Source: Bacillus cabrialesii
GTDB lineage: Bacteria; Bacillota; Bacilli; Bacillales; Bacillaceae
NCBI RefSeq assembly: GCF_004124315.2
Contig: NZ_CP096889.1
Span: 1,099,001 to 1,163,000, forward strand
Reading direction: 5' to 3'
Length of the DNA stretch: 64,000 nucleotides
A model generated the notes under the pieces. It ran no database searches, was not told the origin of the DNA, and was given only the letters and a program-made list of their open reading frames with translations. The translations under genes and the position numbers were made by a program. Of the stretch, positions 6,857-15,538 are shown one piece after another. Position 1 is the first letter of the stretch, and each line of letters starts with the position of its first letter.

Positions 6857-7600
6857 ATGTCTCTGCTATCGGTAAATGATGTAACCGGCGGATATACAAG
6901 AAATCCGGTTTTGAAAAACGTGTCATTCACCCTTGAACCGAATCAAATTGTCGGCTTAATCGGGCTGAACGGCGCAGGTAAAAGTACAACAATCAGACAT
7001 ATCATCGGGCTGATGGACCCGCATAAAGGATCGATCGAATTAAACGGAAAAACCTTTGCTGAGGATCCGGAAGGCTACCGTTCACAATTCACCTATATAC
7101 CTGAAACACCTGTTTTATATGAAGAGCTGACACTGATGGAGCATCTTGAATTAACAGCCATGGCATACGGCCTGTCAAAAGAAACGATGGAGAAAAGGCT
7201 GCCGCCGCTTTTAAAGGAATTCCGAATGGAAAAGAGGCTGAAGTGGTTCCCGGCTCATTTTTCTAAAGGGATGAAGCAGAAGGTTATGATCATGTGCGCA
7301 TTTTTGGCAGAGCCGGCACTCTACATTATTGATGAGCCTTTTCTAGGGCTTGATCCGCTTGCGATTAACGCGCTGCTTGAACGGATGAATGAAGCGAAAA
7401 AGGGCGGGGCGAGCGTGCTGATGTCAACGCACATATTGGCAACGGCAGAACGATATTGTGATTCGTTTATTATTTTACATAACGGCGAGGTGCGGGCGCG
7501 CGGCACGCTGTCCGAGCTCAGAGAGCAGTTTGGAATGAAGGACGCGGCGCTGGACGATTTGTATCTTGAGCTTACAAAGGAAGACGCCGGCCATGAATAA
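6857..7600 (+). CDS. ecsA: ABC transporter ATP-binding protein EcsA
   Basis: A 247-residue ABC ATPase. Walker A GLNGAGKS is at about residues 36-43, the signature is the variant FSKGMKQK, Walker B is LYIIDEP, and the H-loop is STHI. EcsA-EcsB form a transporter of unknown substrate whose loss impairs protein secretion, competence and the intramembrane protease RasP (established). The ATG at 6857 follows AGGGGAGAA; the upstream ATG at 6782 lacks a site. It overlaps ecsB by 8 bases, which indicates translational coupling. Confidence 0.95.
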   Translation: MSLLSVNDVTGGYTRNPVLKNVSFTLEPNQIVGLIGLNGAGKSTTIRHIIGLMDPHKGSIELNGKTFAEDPEGYRSQFTYIPETPVLYEELTLMEHLELTAMAYGLSKETMEKRLPPLLKEFRMEKRLKWFPAHFSKGMKQKVMIMCAFLAEPALYIIDEPFLGLDPLAINALLERMNEAKKGGASVLMSTHILATAERYCDSFIILHNGEVRARGTLSELREQFGMKDAALDDLYLELTKEDAGHE

Positions 7601-8819
7601 TATGCTTGATATTTGGCAGTCGCGGCTGCAGGAGCATATCAAAGAAACAAGAATGTACATGAAATATATGTTCAACGATCACCTCGTCATTGTTTTGATC
7701 TTTTTTCTCGCGGGCGCTGCAAACTGGTACAGCAAATGGGTGCGGGATATTCCCGCTCACTTTCCTTCCTTCTGGGTGATGGCTGTACTGTTTTCGCTCG
7801 TGCTGACAAGTTCTTATGTACGGACGCTTTTGAAAGAGGCTGACCTTGTCTTCTTATTGCCGCTAGAGGCAAAAATGGAGCCTTACTTAAAGCAAGCGTT
7901 TGTCTACAGTTTTGTGTCTCAGCTGTTTCCGCTGATTGCACTGAGCCTTGTTGCAATGCCGCTATATTTCGCTGTCGCACCTGGAGCTTCGCTCGTATCG
8001 TATGCGGCGGTCTTTGTCCAGCTTTTGCTGCTGAAAGCGTGGAATCAGGTGCTGGAATGGCGTACGACCTTCCAGCATGACCGAAGCATGAAACGGATGG
8101 ATGTGATCATTCGCTTTGCGGCGAATACGCTTGTTCTTTATTTTGTTTTCCAATCTGTTTATATGTATGCGATTGTGGTCTATGTCATTATGGCTGCTTT
8201 TTATCTGTATATGTCTTCCTCGGCAAAACGAAAATCGTTTAAATGGGAAAGCCATATTGAGTCTGAATTGAGACGGAAGCAGCGTTTCTATCGGATTGCC
8301 AACCTGTTCACCGATGTGCCACATTTACGGAAGCAGGCGAAACGGAGAGCGTATCTCGACTTTTTGCTGCGGCTCGTGCCGTTTGAGCAGCGCAAAACGT
8401 TTACCTACATGTTCACTCGCGCCTTTTTGCGTTCAAGTGATTATTTGGGCATTCTCGTCAGATTAACGGTCATTTTCGCGCTGATTATTATGTATGTGTC
8501 GGCAAGCCCGCTGATTGCAGGGGTTTTGACTGTGTTCACCATTTTCATTACGGGCGTACAGATGCTGCCGCTGTTCGGCCACTTTGACCATCTGGCGCTT
8601 CAGGAGCTTTATCCTGTGAAAAAAGAAACGAAGCTGAAAAGTTATTTCTCTTTATTAAAAACAGCGCTTAGCATTCAAGCGCTGCTGATGTCTGCTGCAT
8701 CTGCCTATGCTGCCGGCATAACAGGTTTTCTGTACGCGCTGATCGGTTCCGCGGTTCTGATTTTTGTTGTTCTGCCGTCTTATATGACCACCAGACTGAA
8801 AAAACATGGCAAGCTGTGA
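7593..8819 (+). CDS. ecsB: ABC transporter permease EcsB
   Basis: The 408-residue membrane partner of EcsA. Hydrophobic segments cluster at about residues 30-70, 100-150, 175-210 and 290-400, separated by a basic cytoplasmic stretch (KRKSFKWESHIESELRRKQR). It has no signal peptide and no substrate-binding partner is encoded nearby, which suits export or a regulatory role. The ATG overlaps the ecsA stop region (ATGAATAA). It is followed 20 bases later by ecsC with its own AAAGGGG site. Confidence 0.94.
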   Translation: MNNMLDIWQSRLQEHIKETRMYMKYMFNDHLVIVLIFFLAGAANWYSKWVRDIPAHFPSFWVMAVLFSLVLTSSYVRTLLKEADLVFLLPLEAKMEPYLKQAFVYSFVSQLFPLIALSLVAMPLYFAVAPGASLVSYAAVFVQLLLLKAWNQVLEWRTTFQHDRSMKRMDVIIRFAANTLVLYFVFQSVYMYAIVVYVIMAAFYLYMSSSAKRKSFKWESHIESELRRKQRFYRIANLFTDVPHLRKQAKRRAYLDFLLRLVPFEQRKTFTYMFTRAFLRSSDYLGILVRLTVIFALIIMYVSASPLIAGVLTVFTIFITGVQMLPLFGHFDHLALQELYPVKKETKLKSYFSLLKTALSIQALLMSAASAYAAGITGFLYALIGSAVLIFVVLPSYMTTRLKKHGKL

Positions 8820-8839
8820 ACTGAAAAGGGGTAAGTCAA

Positions 8840-9550
8840 ATGACAGACAATCAGCTGCTGATGCAGGAAGCCCTTCAATGGAAAATGCATTTTTTGCGAA
8901 AAGATTCCATGTTTGAACGCTTTTCGAAGCGTGTGCAAACGAAGGTGAATGAACGGATTCCCGAAAAAATCCATACAGCCGTCACCGAGAGTGTGAAAAA
9001 AATGGTGGAAGCGATGATGGCGGGCTCCAATATGATCGCCTATAAAAAGGATACAAGCGCGCTTTCGCTCAGTGAAAAGAACGAACTGGCGAAAAAAACG
9101 ATTGCATCTTATCAGAAGGTGGCAGCCGCTGAGGGAGTCGGCACCGGAGCGGGCGGCATTTTTTTAGGCATTGCCGATTTTCCGCTGCTGCTTTCGATTA
9201 AAATGAAGTGTTTATTTACCTTATCCTCAATTTATGGCTTTGATGTGAAGGATTCAGAAGAAAGAATGTTTTTGCTGCTTGTATTTCAGCTTGCGTTTTC
9301 GAGTGATGACTGCCGCAAATCACTTTTTTCTGTCCTTGACAATTGGGAGACGGAGAAAAAGAGTATCGACTGGAAAGTGTTCCAGCAGGAATACCGAGAT
9401 TATATCGACGTCGTAAAGCTTTTTCAGCTGTTGCCGGGAGTAGGTGCGGCAGTCGGCGGCATTGCCAATTATAAGCTGCTTGCTCAGCTTGGCGAGACAG
9501 CAAGACACGTTTTTCATTTGAGAATAGGAAAGGAAACAGCCGGAGAATAA
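8840..9550 (+). CDS. ecsC: EcsC family protein
   Basis: A 236-residue third gene of the ecs operon. A Gly/Ala-rich hydrophobic segment (AAAEGVGTGAGGIFLGIADFPLLLSIKMKCLF, about residues 93-125) and a second near the C terminus (LLPGVGAAVGGIANYKLLAQL) suggest membrane insertion or association. The rest is charged and helical. Function is unknown; EcsC-domain proteins occur both with and without EcsAB. The operon ends in a strong terminator. Confidence 0.93.
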   Translation: MTDNQLLMQEALQWKMHFLRKDSMFERFSKRVQTKVNERIPEKIHTAVTESVKKMVEAMMAGSNMIAYKKDTSALSLSEKNELAKKTIASYQKVAAAEGVGTGAGGIFLGIADFPLLLSIKMKCLFTLSSIYGFDVKDSEERMFLLLVFQLAFSSDDCRKSLFSVLDNWETEKKSIDWKVFQQEYRDYIDVVKLFQLLPGVGAAVGGIANYKLLAQLGETARHVFHLRIGKETAGE

Positions 9551-9570
9551 ACACTCCGGCTGTTTTTTAT
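9537..9570. terminator. Shared terminator of ecsABC and yhaA
   Basis: A perfect 9-bp stem (CAGCCGGAG / CTCCGGCTG) with an 8-base loop, then six T. It covers the ecsC stop codon and touches the end of yhaA. Confidence 0.9.
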
Positions 9571-10757
9571 AGCGTGTGATAGGTGATCGCGGCCCCAGCA
9601 AGCACTTTTGCCGCTGTCAGCATCGCTTTTTCATTGATATCAAATTTCGGATGATGATGGGAATAGACTCGCTCCGGCTGTTCAGGAGCAGCACCTGTAA
9701 AGAAAAAGGTGCCTTTGACGTTTTGTAAGTAGTAAGCAAAATCCTCGCCGCCCATTTGCGGTTCACCGGCAATGACCTGCTGAACATCTTCTATGTTTTT
9801 GGCGATGCCGGCCAAGTGGCTCGTTTCCGCAGGGTGGTTCACAACCGCCGGATAGCCCCGTTCATAGTTGTACTCATAGGATGCGCCGTGCATGCTGCAC
9901 ACACCTTTTACAACGGCTTCAATTTCTTTCTCCAGCATGCTGCGGACATTGTCGTCAAAAGAACGCGCTGTGCCGATGAGTGCCGCTTGGTCTGCGATAA
10001 CATTAAACGGATTGTCGGCGATGAAAGAGCCAGTCGAAATGACGGCGGATTGAATTGGGTTGACTTTGCGGCTGACAATGTGCTGCAAAGAGGAAACGAT
10101 TTGCGAGCCAATCAGGACGGCGTCTTTTGTATCATGCGGGTGAGCGCCGTGGCCGCCCTTCCCGTGAATATTGATTGTGAATCGGTCCGCCGCCGCCATT
10201 ACGGCGCCGGGGCGGCAGAGAATGGTTCCGAGCGGTTCAGTCGCCCAAAGGTGCGTGCCGAATATCACATCCACGTTTTCGAGACAGCCGTCATCAATCA
10301 TCGGCTTTGCGCCTCCCGGATAATATTCTTCCGCGTGCTGGTGGATCATCACAAAAGTTCCCTTCAGCTCATGTCTGTTTTGGTGGAGGACCTTTCCCAC
10401 TGCGAGAAGAGATGCCGTGTGGCCGTCATGGCCGCATGCATGCATGACACCGGGCACCTTAGAGGCGTAAGGAACATCTTTTTCATCTTGAATGGGGAGA
10501 GCGTCAAAGTCGGCCCGCAAAGCGACGGCAGGACCGGGTTCGCTTCCTTCTATATATGCTAAAACGCCTTTGCCGCCGACGTTCGTGCGGATTGGGACTC
10601 CTAACGATTCATAATAGGAAGCAATAAATGCGGCGGTTTTTTCTTCTTGAAAGGAGAGCTCAGGATACATATGAAAATGGCGCCTGATCTCGACCATTTC
10701 TTCAAAACAGCTGTCGAGCTGTTTGTTAATCTCTTTCTGCAGTGTGGATATGGACAA
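9567..10757 (-). CDS. yhaA: M20-family N-acyl-amino-acid amidohydrolase YhaA
   Basis: A 396-residue zinc metallopeptidase of the M20D (IAA-amino acid hydrolase/hippurate hydrolase-like) group. It probably removes an acyl group from N-acyl amino acids in the cytoplasm. Metal-binding motifs: MHACGHDGHTA (about residue 105), the catalytic glutamates in HAEEYYPGG, and PQMGGEDFAYY near the C terminus, with the dimerisation domain between them. The TTG start at 10757 has AAGGGGGAAG upstream. yhfA follows 5' on the same strand with a 72-base gap, so the pair may be an operon in which a permease feeds the hydrolase (inference). Confidence 0.9.
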   Translation of the reverse strand: MSISTLQKEINKQLDSCFEEMVEIRRHFHMYPELSFQEEKTAAFIASYYESLGVPIRTNVGGKGVLAYIEGSEPGPAVALRADFDALPIQDEKDVPYASKVPGVMHACGHDGHTASLLAVGKVLHQNRHELKGTFVMIHQHAEEYYPGGAKPMIDDGCLENVDVIFGTHLWATEPLGTILCRPGAVMAAADRFTINIHGKGGHGAHPHDTKDAVLIGSQIVSSLQHIVSRKVNPIQSAVISTGSFIADNPFNVIADQAALIGTARSFDDNVRSMLEKEIEAVVKGVCSMHGASYEYNYERGYPAVVNHPAETSHLAGIAKNIEDVQQVIAGEPQMGGEDFAYYLQNVKGTFFFTGAAPEQPERVYSHHHPKFDINEKAMLTAAKVLAGAAITYHTL

Positions 10758-10829
10758 AGCCGCTTCCCCCTTTTCTATGCTTTTCCATGATTGTATATAA
10801 AAAGTCTGAATATTTCAACTCATCTTGTT

Positions 10830-12218
10830 TCAAAGAAAAAACATCGCTGCGATGGTTGTGACTGAAAGGCCAATCGCGACGGGAATGAAGTTTTTTCTGG
10901 CAAGCTCAAAAGGATCAACCTTGCAAATGGCAGCGGCGGGAATGAGCGCCCATGGGACCAGTGTCCCGCCGCCCACCCAGATGGCAGATATTTGTCCGAG
11001 TGCGGTCAGAACGGCGGGATCAGCATGAAGAGCGGATGAAAAGAGCTTGGCGATAGAGCCGGCGAGGGAAATGCCAGAAAACCCTGATCCGTCGAGGCCG
11101 GTTATGGCTCCAGCGGCAGTTAAAGCAGCCGCGGCAAGCTCCTTTGACATAGGCATCATGTGGGATAACGCAATGCCGAGATCATTGACAATTCCGTGAG
11201 AGCCTTCAGGGAGTGATGCGCCCAGGATGCTTTTATAACCTGAGTCGCCAAGATAAAAGAAAGCGGCAATCGGGATGACGGGGCCGAACACCTTAAAGCC
11301 GAATTGGAATCCTTCAATAAAATAACCAGTGATTTTTTCAAGTCCCTTTTGTTTATACACGAGAAAATGAACGGTTAGGAGGATACAGATCGCAGACCCG
11401 CCGATTAACGCGGTCGCATCATTTCCCTGCAGGTTGAACAAGACCATGCAGGCGATATCCGCAAGAAAGACAAGCGGAATCAAAAAAGCCAGTATGGACC
11501 GCAGGCGTTTTGGCAAGTACAGCGATGTGTCTTGTTCGCCAGAAAGTAAAGGGGAAAAAGAAGCTGGAGCCAGCTGTTTTTTGCGCTCGCGCTGAATCAT
11601 GATAAATGCCGCGGCTGTTGTGGTCACGCCCATAATCAGCACAAGGGGAATGCTCGCTGAGATGACATCACCGACGGGGATGCCTGCCGCATCAGCTGTC
11701 AGCTTTGGCGCCGCCTGAATGACGAAGTCTCCTGACAGGGCAAAACCGTGTCCGAACAAGTTCATGGCCATGGCGGCGGCAATAGGCGGCAAACCGGCGC
11801 GGGCAGCTGCCGGAAGCAGCACGGCGCCGATCAAAGCGACACCCGGAGAAGGCCAGAAGAAGAGAGAAATGGCGAACATCAGGCCGCCAATCAGCCAATA
11901 GGCAGTCACAGGACCTTTCACAAGGCTTGCAAAGGGAGAAATCATTGCTTCATTTATCCCTGTTTTTGTTAACAAATCACTCATCGAAACGATAAAACAA
12001 ATGATGAAAATCGTAGGCAGCAGTTCGCCGGCCGCGTAGATAAAGCTGTGGAATAAACTGCTGACAGAAGCTGAAAGTGAATGGCTGGCCCATAGCGATA
12101 TGATAAAAATGCCGAATAGAGAAATAAATGTCGTGTCTTTTCTCAGCAGCATAAATAGGATAATTGCACCGATAAACAACACATACAGAACATGGACAGG
12201 CAAAATTCCGACTTCCAT
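10830..12218 (-). CDS. yhfA: Putative multi-pass permease YhfA
   Basis: A 462-residue membrane protein with about twelve hydrophobic segments and no soluble domain. Re-entrant-like Gly/Pro-rich motifs (FFWPSPGVALIGAVLLP and ITGLDGSGFSGISLAG) recall the ion-transporter superfamily of dicarboxylate and gluconate permeases. Substrate unknown. Of GTG at 12221 and ATG at 12218 the ATG is preferred; AAGGAG lies just upstream. It is transcribed toward yhaA, which suggests uptake of an acylated amino acid or similar substrate (inference). Confidence 0.82.
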   Translation of the reverse strand: MEVGILPVHVLYVLFIGAIILFMLLRKDTTFISLFGIFIISLWASHSLSASVSSLFHSFIYAAGELLPTIFIICFIVSMSDLLTKTGINEAMISPFASLVKGPVTAYWLIGGLMFAISLFFWPSPGVALIGAVLLPAAARAGLPPIAAAMAMNLFGHGFALSGDFVIQAAPKLTADAAGIPVGDVISASIPLVLIMGVTTTAAAFIMIQRERKKQLAPASFSPLLSGEQDTSLYLPKRLRSILAFLIPLVFLADIACMVLFNLQGNDATALIGGSAICILLTVHFLVYKQKGLEKITGYFIEGFQFGFKVFGPVIPIAAFFYLGDSGYKSILGASLPEGSHGIVNDLGIALSHMMPMSKELAAAALTAAGAITGLDGSGFSGISLAGSIAKLFSSALHADPAVLTALGQISAIWVGGGTLVPWALIPAAAICKVDPFELARKNFIPVAIGLSVTTIAAMFFL

Positions 12219-12289
12219 CACTAATCACTCCTTCCGCTTCCTACAGATTATTCATAGGCGGGCGGAAGGTGCCGGGACAGAAGGCTGGG

Positions 12290-12607
12290 TTATGATGGAA
12301 GATGAACATTGATATGTTTGAGATGTGCAGTTAAAACATGCTGTAAGACTTTTTGCTCTTTTTGCTGATGCGGTGGGCAGCAATCAGGAGAAAAAATAAC
12401 AGCACCGGCAGCAAGCCAGTTGTTTCTATAGGCGGCGATGCTTTCCGATGGATCTAAATATGAACCATCCTCGCGCTGCATCTCGTAATCATCAAATCCG
12501 AACTGGAAACCGCAGCATGGGCAAATTTCATGAGAATGATTGCCTTCATGATCATATGGCGGTTCCGTCAATCCCTTAAACCCGCAGACTGGGCAAGTAT
12601 GCTTCAT
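12290..12607 (-). CDS. yhgB: Zinc-ribbon protein YhgB
   Basis: A 105-residue protein with two CPxCG knuckles (TCPVCGFKG at residue 4 and ICPCCGFQFG at about residue 28) at the N terminus. A conserved acidic helix-turn region (FGFDDYEM, YRNNWLAAGAVIF) and a Cys pair (PDCCPP) follow. This is the CPCC-type zinc ribbon family. GGAGGAATGCAAA precedes the ATG at 12607. The gene lies directly downstream of hmoB on the same strand. Function unknown. Confidence 0.8.
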   Translation of the reverse strand: MKHTCPVCGFKGLTEPPYDHEGNHSHEICPCCGFQFGFDDYEMQREDGSYLDPSESIAAYRNNWLAAGAVIFSPDCCPPHQQKEQKVLQHVLTAHLKHINVHLPS

Positions 12608-12628
12608 TTTGCATTCCTCCAAATAAAT

Positions 12629-12652
12629 AAGCTGCCGGACATGCCGGCAGCT
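12629..12652 (-). terminator. Hairpin at the end of hmoB
   Basis: GCTGCCGG (12631-12638) pairs perfectly with CCGGCAGC (12644-12651). Only a weak T-rich tail follows on the minus strand, so read-through into yhgB is possible. Confidence 0.55.
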
Positions 12653-13151
12653 ATTCGACAGCGAAATATGTGGTGACGTACGAAGGCCGGGAGAAGATCG
12701 ACGTTGTGTCAATTCCGGCAGACGTGCCGCGTTTTTTGTGGGCTTCTTTGTATGAATCTGACTGCTGCCAGTCTTGAAAGGCTCTTTCTGTTTCCCACAA
12801 GGTCAGAATGACATACGTGTCACTGTCAAGCGGACGGAGCACACGAATCGCTTCAAAGCCAGGCTCGTTTTCGACTTTTCCCGCTCTGTTTTTAAATCTG
12901 TTTTCAAACAGAGGACGACCTTCCTGAGTGACGGCAATATTGTTCAAAACTGCGAAACCGGGATGCTTCATCTCTCCGACTTGGTCAATGACTTCATAAG
13001 CGTGCGGCGCCTGGAAAATGGTATCTCCGCTTGTTTCGTGAATCAAAATCGCGTTTTCCTGCCCCTGCATCAAAAGGATATGTTCTGAGGGATGCTTCTT
13101 CACAATCGTTTTTAAAAAATCGGCTGTCCCATATGTCATATAAACCTTCAT
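12651..13151 (-). CDS. hmoB: Heme-degrading monooxygenase HmoB
   Basis: A 166-residue protein with an antibiotic-biosynthesis-monooxygenase (ABM) fold in the C-terminal half (FAVLNNIAVTQEGRPLFENRF to LTLWETERAFQDWQQS). IsdG-like enzymes use this fold to open heme and release iron. HmoB of B. subtilis has this activity in vitro (established). AGGAGG lies 8 bases before the ATG at 13151. It sits 120 bases from the divergent pbpF and next to the heme synthesis genes. No Fur box was found upstream. Confidence 0.9.
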   Translation of the reverse strand: MKVYMTYGTADFLKTIVKKHPSEHILLMQGQENAILIHETSGDTIFQAPHAYEVIDQVGEMKHPGFAVLNNIAVTQEGRPLFENRFKNRAGKVENEPGFEAIRVLRPLDSDTYVILTLWETERAFQDWQQSDSYKEAHKKRGTSAGIDTTSIFSRPSYVTTYFAVE

Positions 13152-13272
13152 ATCAGCCACCTCCTGCTTGCTAGTATATCAAAACAATGGTATAAGTTTC
13201 TATTGGCGAGTGCTTCGAACATAATTCAAAACAATTTTTCCCATACTACCCTTAGAAAGGCGAGGTGAGTCC

Positions 13273-15417
13273 ATGTTTAAGATAAAGAAAAAGAAACTTT
13301 TTATACCCATCATTATTTTAGTGTTAACTGCTTTTCTCGCTTTAATAGGATATATTTCAATTATTTTTCTCGGGCATTATGTCATAGATGAAAAAAAGCT
13401 GATCCTTCACGCCTCTTCAAAAATTGTTGATCAAAACGGTGATGAGGTTGCGAGCCTGTATACAGAAAATCGCGAGCCGGTCTCGATCAATGAGATTCCG
13501 AAGCAGGTCAGAGAAGCGTTTATCGCTGTGGAGGATAAAAGGTTTTATGAGCATCACGGCATTGATGTAAAGTCTGTCGGAAGGGCGGTGTACCGCGATA
13601 TTTTAGCTGGCGGAAAGGTGGAAGGCGGAAGCACGATCACCCAGCAGCTTGCCAAAAATATTTTTCTGACACACGACAAAACGTTTTTAAGAAAAACGAA
13701 AGAAGTGATCATTGCGATCAATCTTGAACGGGATTACAGCAAGGACAAGCTGCTTGAAATGTATTTGAACCAGCTTTACTTCGGACATGGGGTCTACGGC
13801 ATACAAGCGGCGGCCCATTATTACTTTAATAAAGAAGTAAAAGACTTAACCGTTTCCGAAGGCGCGGTTTTGGCCGCTATTCCGAAGGCGCCTTCCACGT
13901 ATTCTCCTGTTTTGCATCCTGATAAAAGCAAGGAGCGGCGTGATACGATTCTCGGCATGATGAATGACCAAGGCTACATCAGTGCGAAAGAGGCTGTCAG
14001 CGCTCAGGGGAGGACGCTCGGGCTGAACGTGAAGAAACAGTCGGAAACACCATGGTTTGACAGCTATATCGACCTTGTAATTAAAGAGGCGGAGGACAAG
14101 TACTCAATTTCCGGAGAGCAGCTGCTTCAAGGCGGATACACGATCAAGGTGCCGCTTGATTCAAAGCTTCAAAAGACGGCTTATCAAGTGATGAAACAGG
14201 GAAGCTATTATCCGGGAACAGATCAGAATGCTGAAGGAAGCGCGGTGTTTATCAATAATAAGACAGGCGGTGTGGAAGCGGCGATCGGCGGAAGAGATTA
14301 CACAGCCAAAGGATATAACCGCGTCACAGCTGTCCGCCAGCCGGGTTCCACATTTAAGCCGCTTGCAGTATACGGACCGGCGATGCAGGAAAAGAAATTT
14401 AAGCCATATTCTCTATTGAAGGATGAGCTGCAATCCTACGGAGATTATACGCCGAAAAACTATGACAGCCGGTATGAGGGCGAAGTGACCATGTCTGACG
14501 CCATTACGTACAGCAAAAACGCGCCGGCTGTCTGGACGCTGAATGAGATCGGCGTCGAAACAGGAAAATCTTATTTGAAAGCAAACGGCATTGATATCCC
14601 TGATGAAGGCCTTGCCCTCGCTCTCGGCGGCTTGGAAAAAGGCGTTTCACCGCTTCAGCTTGCCGGCGCGTTTCATACGTTTGCCGCGAATGGAATGTAT
14701 ACTGAGCCCTACTTTATTTCCAGCATAATAGATGAAGACGGAGAAACAATAGCCGATCATAAGGAAGAAGGAAAGCGGGTTTTCAGCAAGCAGACGTCCT
14801 GGAATATGACGAGAATGCTGCAGCAGGTGGTCAAAAAGGGAACGGCAACGTCCGGCACCTATCACGGAGATTTGGCGGGGAAAACCGGTTCTACGACTTA
14901 TACAGGGGTCTCCGGAGCGACAAAGGACGCCTGGTTTGCAGGCTATACGCCAAAAATAACCGGGGCTGTCTGGATGGGCTATGACAAAACGGATCAAAAC
15001 CATTACTTAAAAGGCGGCAGCGCGTATTCAACAAGACTGTTTAAGGATATTTTGACACAGGCTGGAGAAACCGGTGATGTGTTTACGAAGCCTAAAAACG
15101 TCAAAGAACTCGAAAGCCCGATTGAGCTGGAGCCGGTCAAAACACTGAAAGCGGATTACACATTTAAAGCTGCTGGGCTCTTTACCATTGAATTAAATTG
15201 GGACGCTCAAGAGGATGACCGGGCTGTATACAGAATCTATGTAAACAAGGACGGCAAGGAGACACTTCTTGATTCAGTCGAAGGAAAGGGAAGTTATGAA
15301 ATTCCTTATGCCAACTTGTTTTCAGGCGCTTCTTATAAAGTCGTGCCTTATAATACACAGACAAAAAGAGAAGGGGAAGGAACCGATTACGTTCAGCCTA
15401 AATTGTTTTCCTCATAA
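13273..15417 (+). CDS. pbpF: Class A penicillin-binding protein 2C
   Basis: A bifunctional peptidoglycan synthase of 714 residues. An N-terminal membrane anchor (residues about 9-38) is followed by a glycosyltransferase domain with EDKRFYEHHG and GGSTITQQLAKN. The transpeptidase domain has SxxK in PGSTFKP, SxN in YSKNAPA and KTG in AGKTGST. A C-terminal fibronectin-like stretch (about residues 630-710) completes it. In B. subtilis pbpF is expressed in the forespore and works in germ-cell wall synthesis (established). GAGGTGAG precedes the ATG. No clear terminator separates it from hemE. Confidence 0.95.
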   Translation: MFKIKKKKLFIPIIILVLTAFLALIGYISIIFLGHYVIDEKKLILHASSKIVDQNGDEVASLYTENREPVSINEIPKQVREAFIAVEDKRFYEHHGIDVKSVGRAVYRDILAGGKVEGGSTITQQLAKNIFLTHDKTFLRKTKEVIIAINLERDYSKDKLLEMYLNQLYFGHGVYGIQAAAHYYFNKEVKDLTVSEGAVLAAIPKAPSTYSPVLHPDKSKERRDTILGMMNDQGYISAKEAVSAQGRTLGLNVKKQSETPWFDSYIDLVIKEAEDKYSISGEQLLQGGYTIKVPLDSKLQKTAYQVMKQGSYYPGTDQNAEGSAVFINNKTGGVEAAIGGRDYTAKGYNRVTAVRQPGSTFKPLAVYGPAMQEKKFKPYSLLKDELQSYGDYTPKNYDSRYEGEVTMSDAITYSKNAPAVWTLNEIGVETGKSYLKANGIDIPDEGLALALGGLEKGVSPLQLAGAFHTFAANGMYTEPYFISSIIDEDGETIADHKEEGKRVFSKQTSWNMTRMLQQVVKKGTATSGTYHGDLAGKTGSTTYTGVSGATKDAWFAGYTPKITGAVWMGYDKTDQNHYLKGGSAYSTRLFKDILTQAGETGDVFTKPKNVKELESPIELEPVKTLKADYTFKAAGLFTIELNWDAQEDDRAVYRIYVNKDGKETLLDSVEGKGSYEIPYANLFSGASYKVVPYNTQTKREGEGTDYVQPKLFSS

Positions 15418-15454
15418 TGGAATTCGGCGATTTTTTGAACTTTGAGCCTCATTT

Positions 15455-15491
15455 CTATACCATTTGCCTAAAACAAGGTATAGTGTAATAA
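15455..15491 (+). promoter_or_regulatory. Probable hemE promoter inside an inverted repeat
   Basis: TTGCCT (15464-15469) and TAATAA (15486-15491) form a plausible sigma-A promoter with a 16-base spacer. It is overlapped by a perfect 7-bp inverted repeat, CTATACC (15455-15461) and GGTATAG (15477-15483). Confidence 0.45.
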
Positions 15492-15538
15492 GTCAAGAAA
15501 TACGAACGTATGGTTGCAGTATGAAAGGTGGAAATCAG

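Noticed and set aside
9756..10562. A 268-codon plus-strand frame opposite yhaA
   Set aside because: It mirrors the codon pattern of yhaA, has no ribosome site and no family resemblance.
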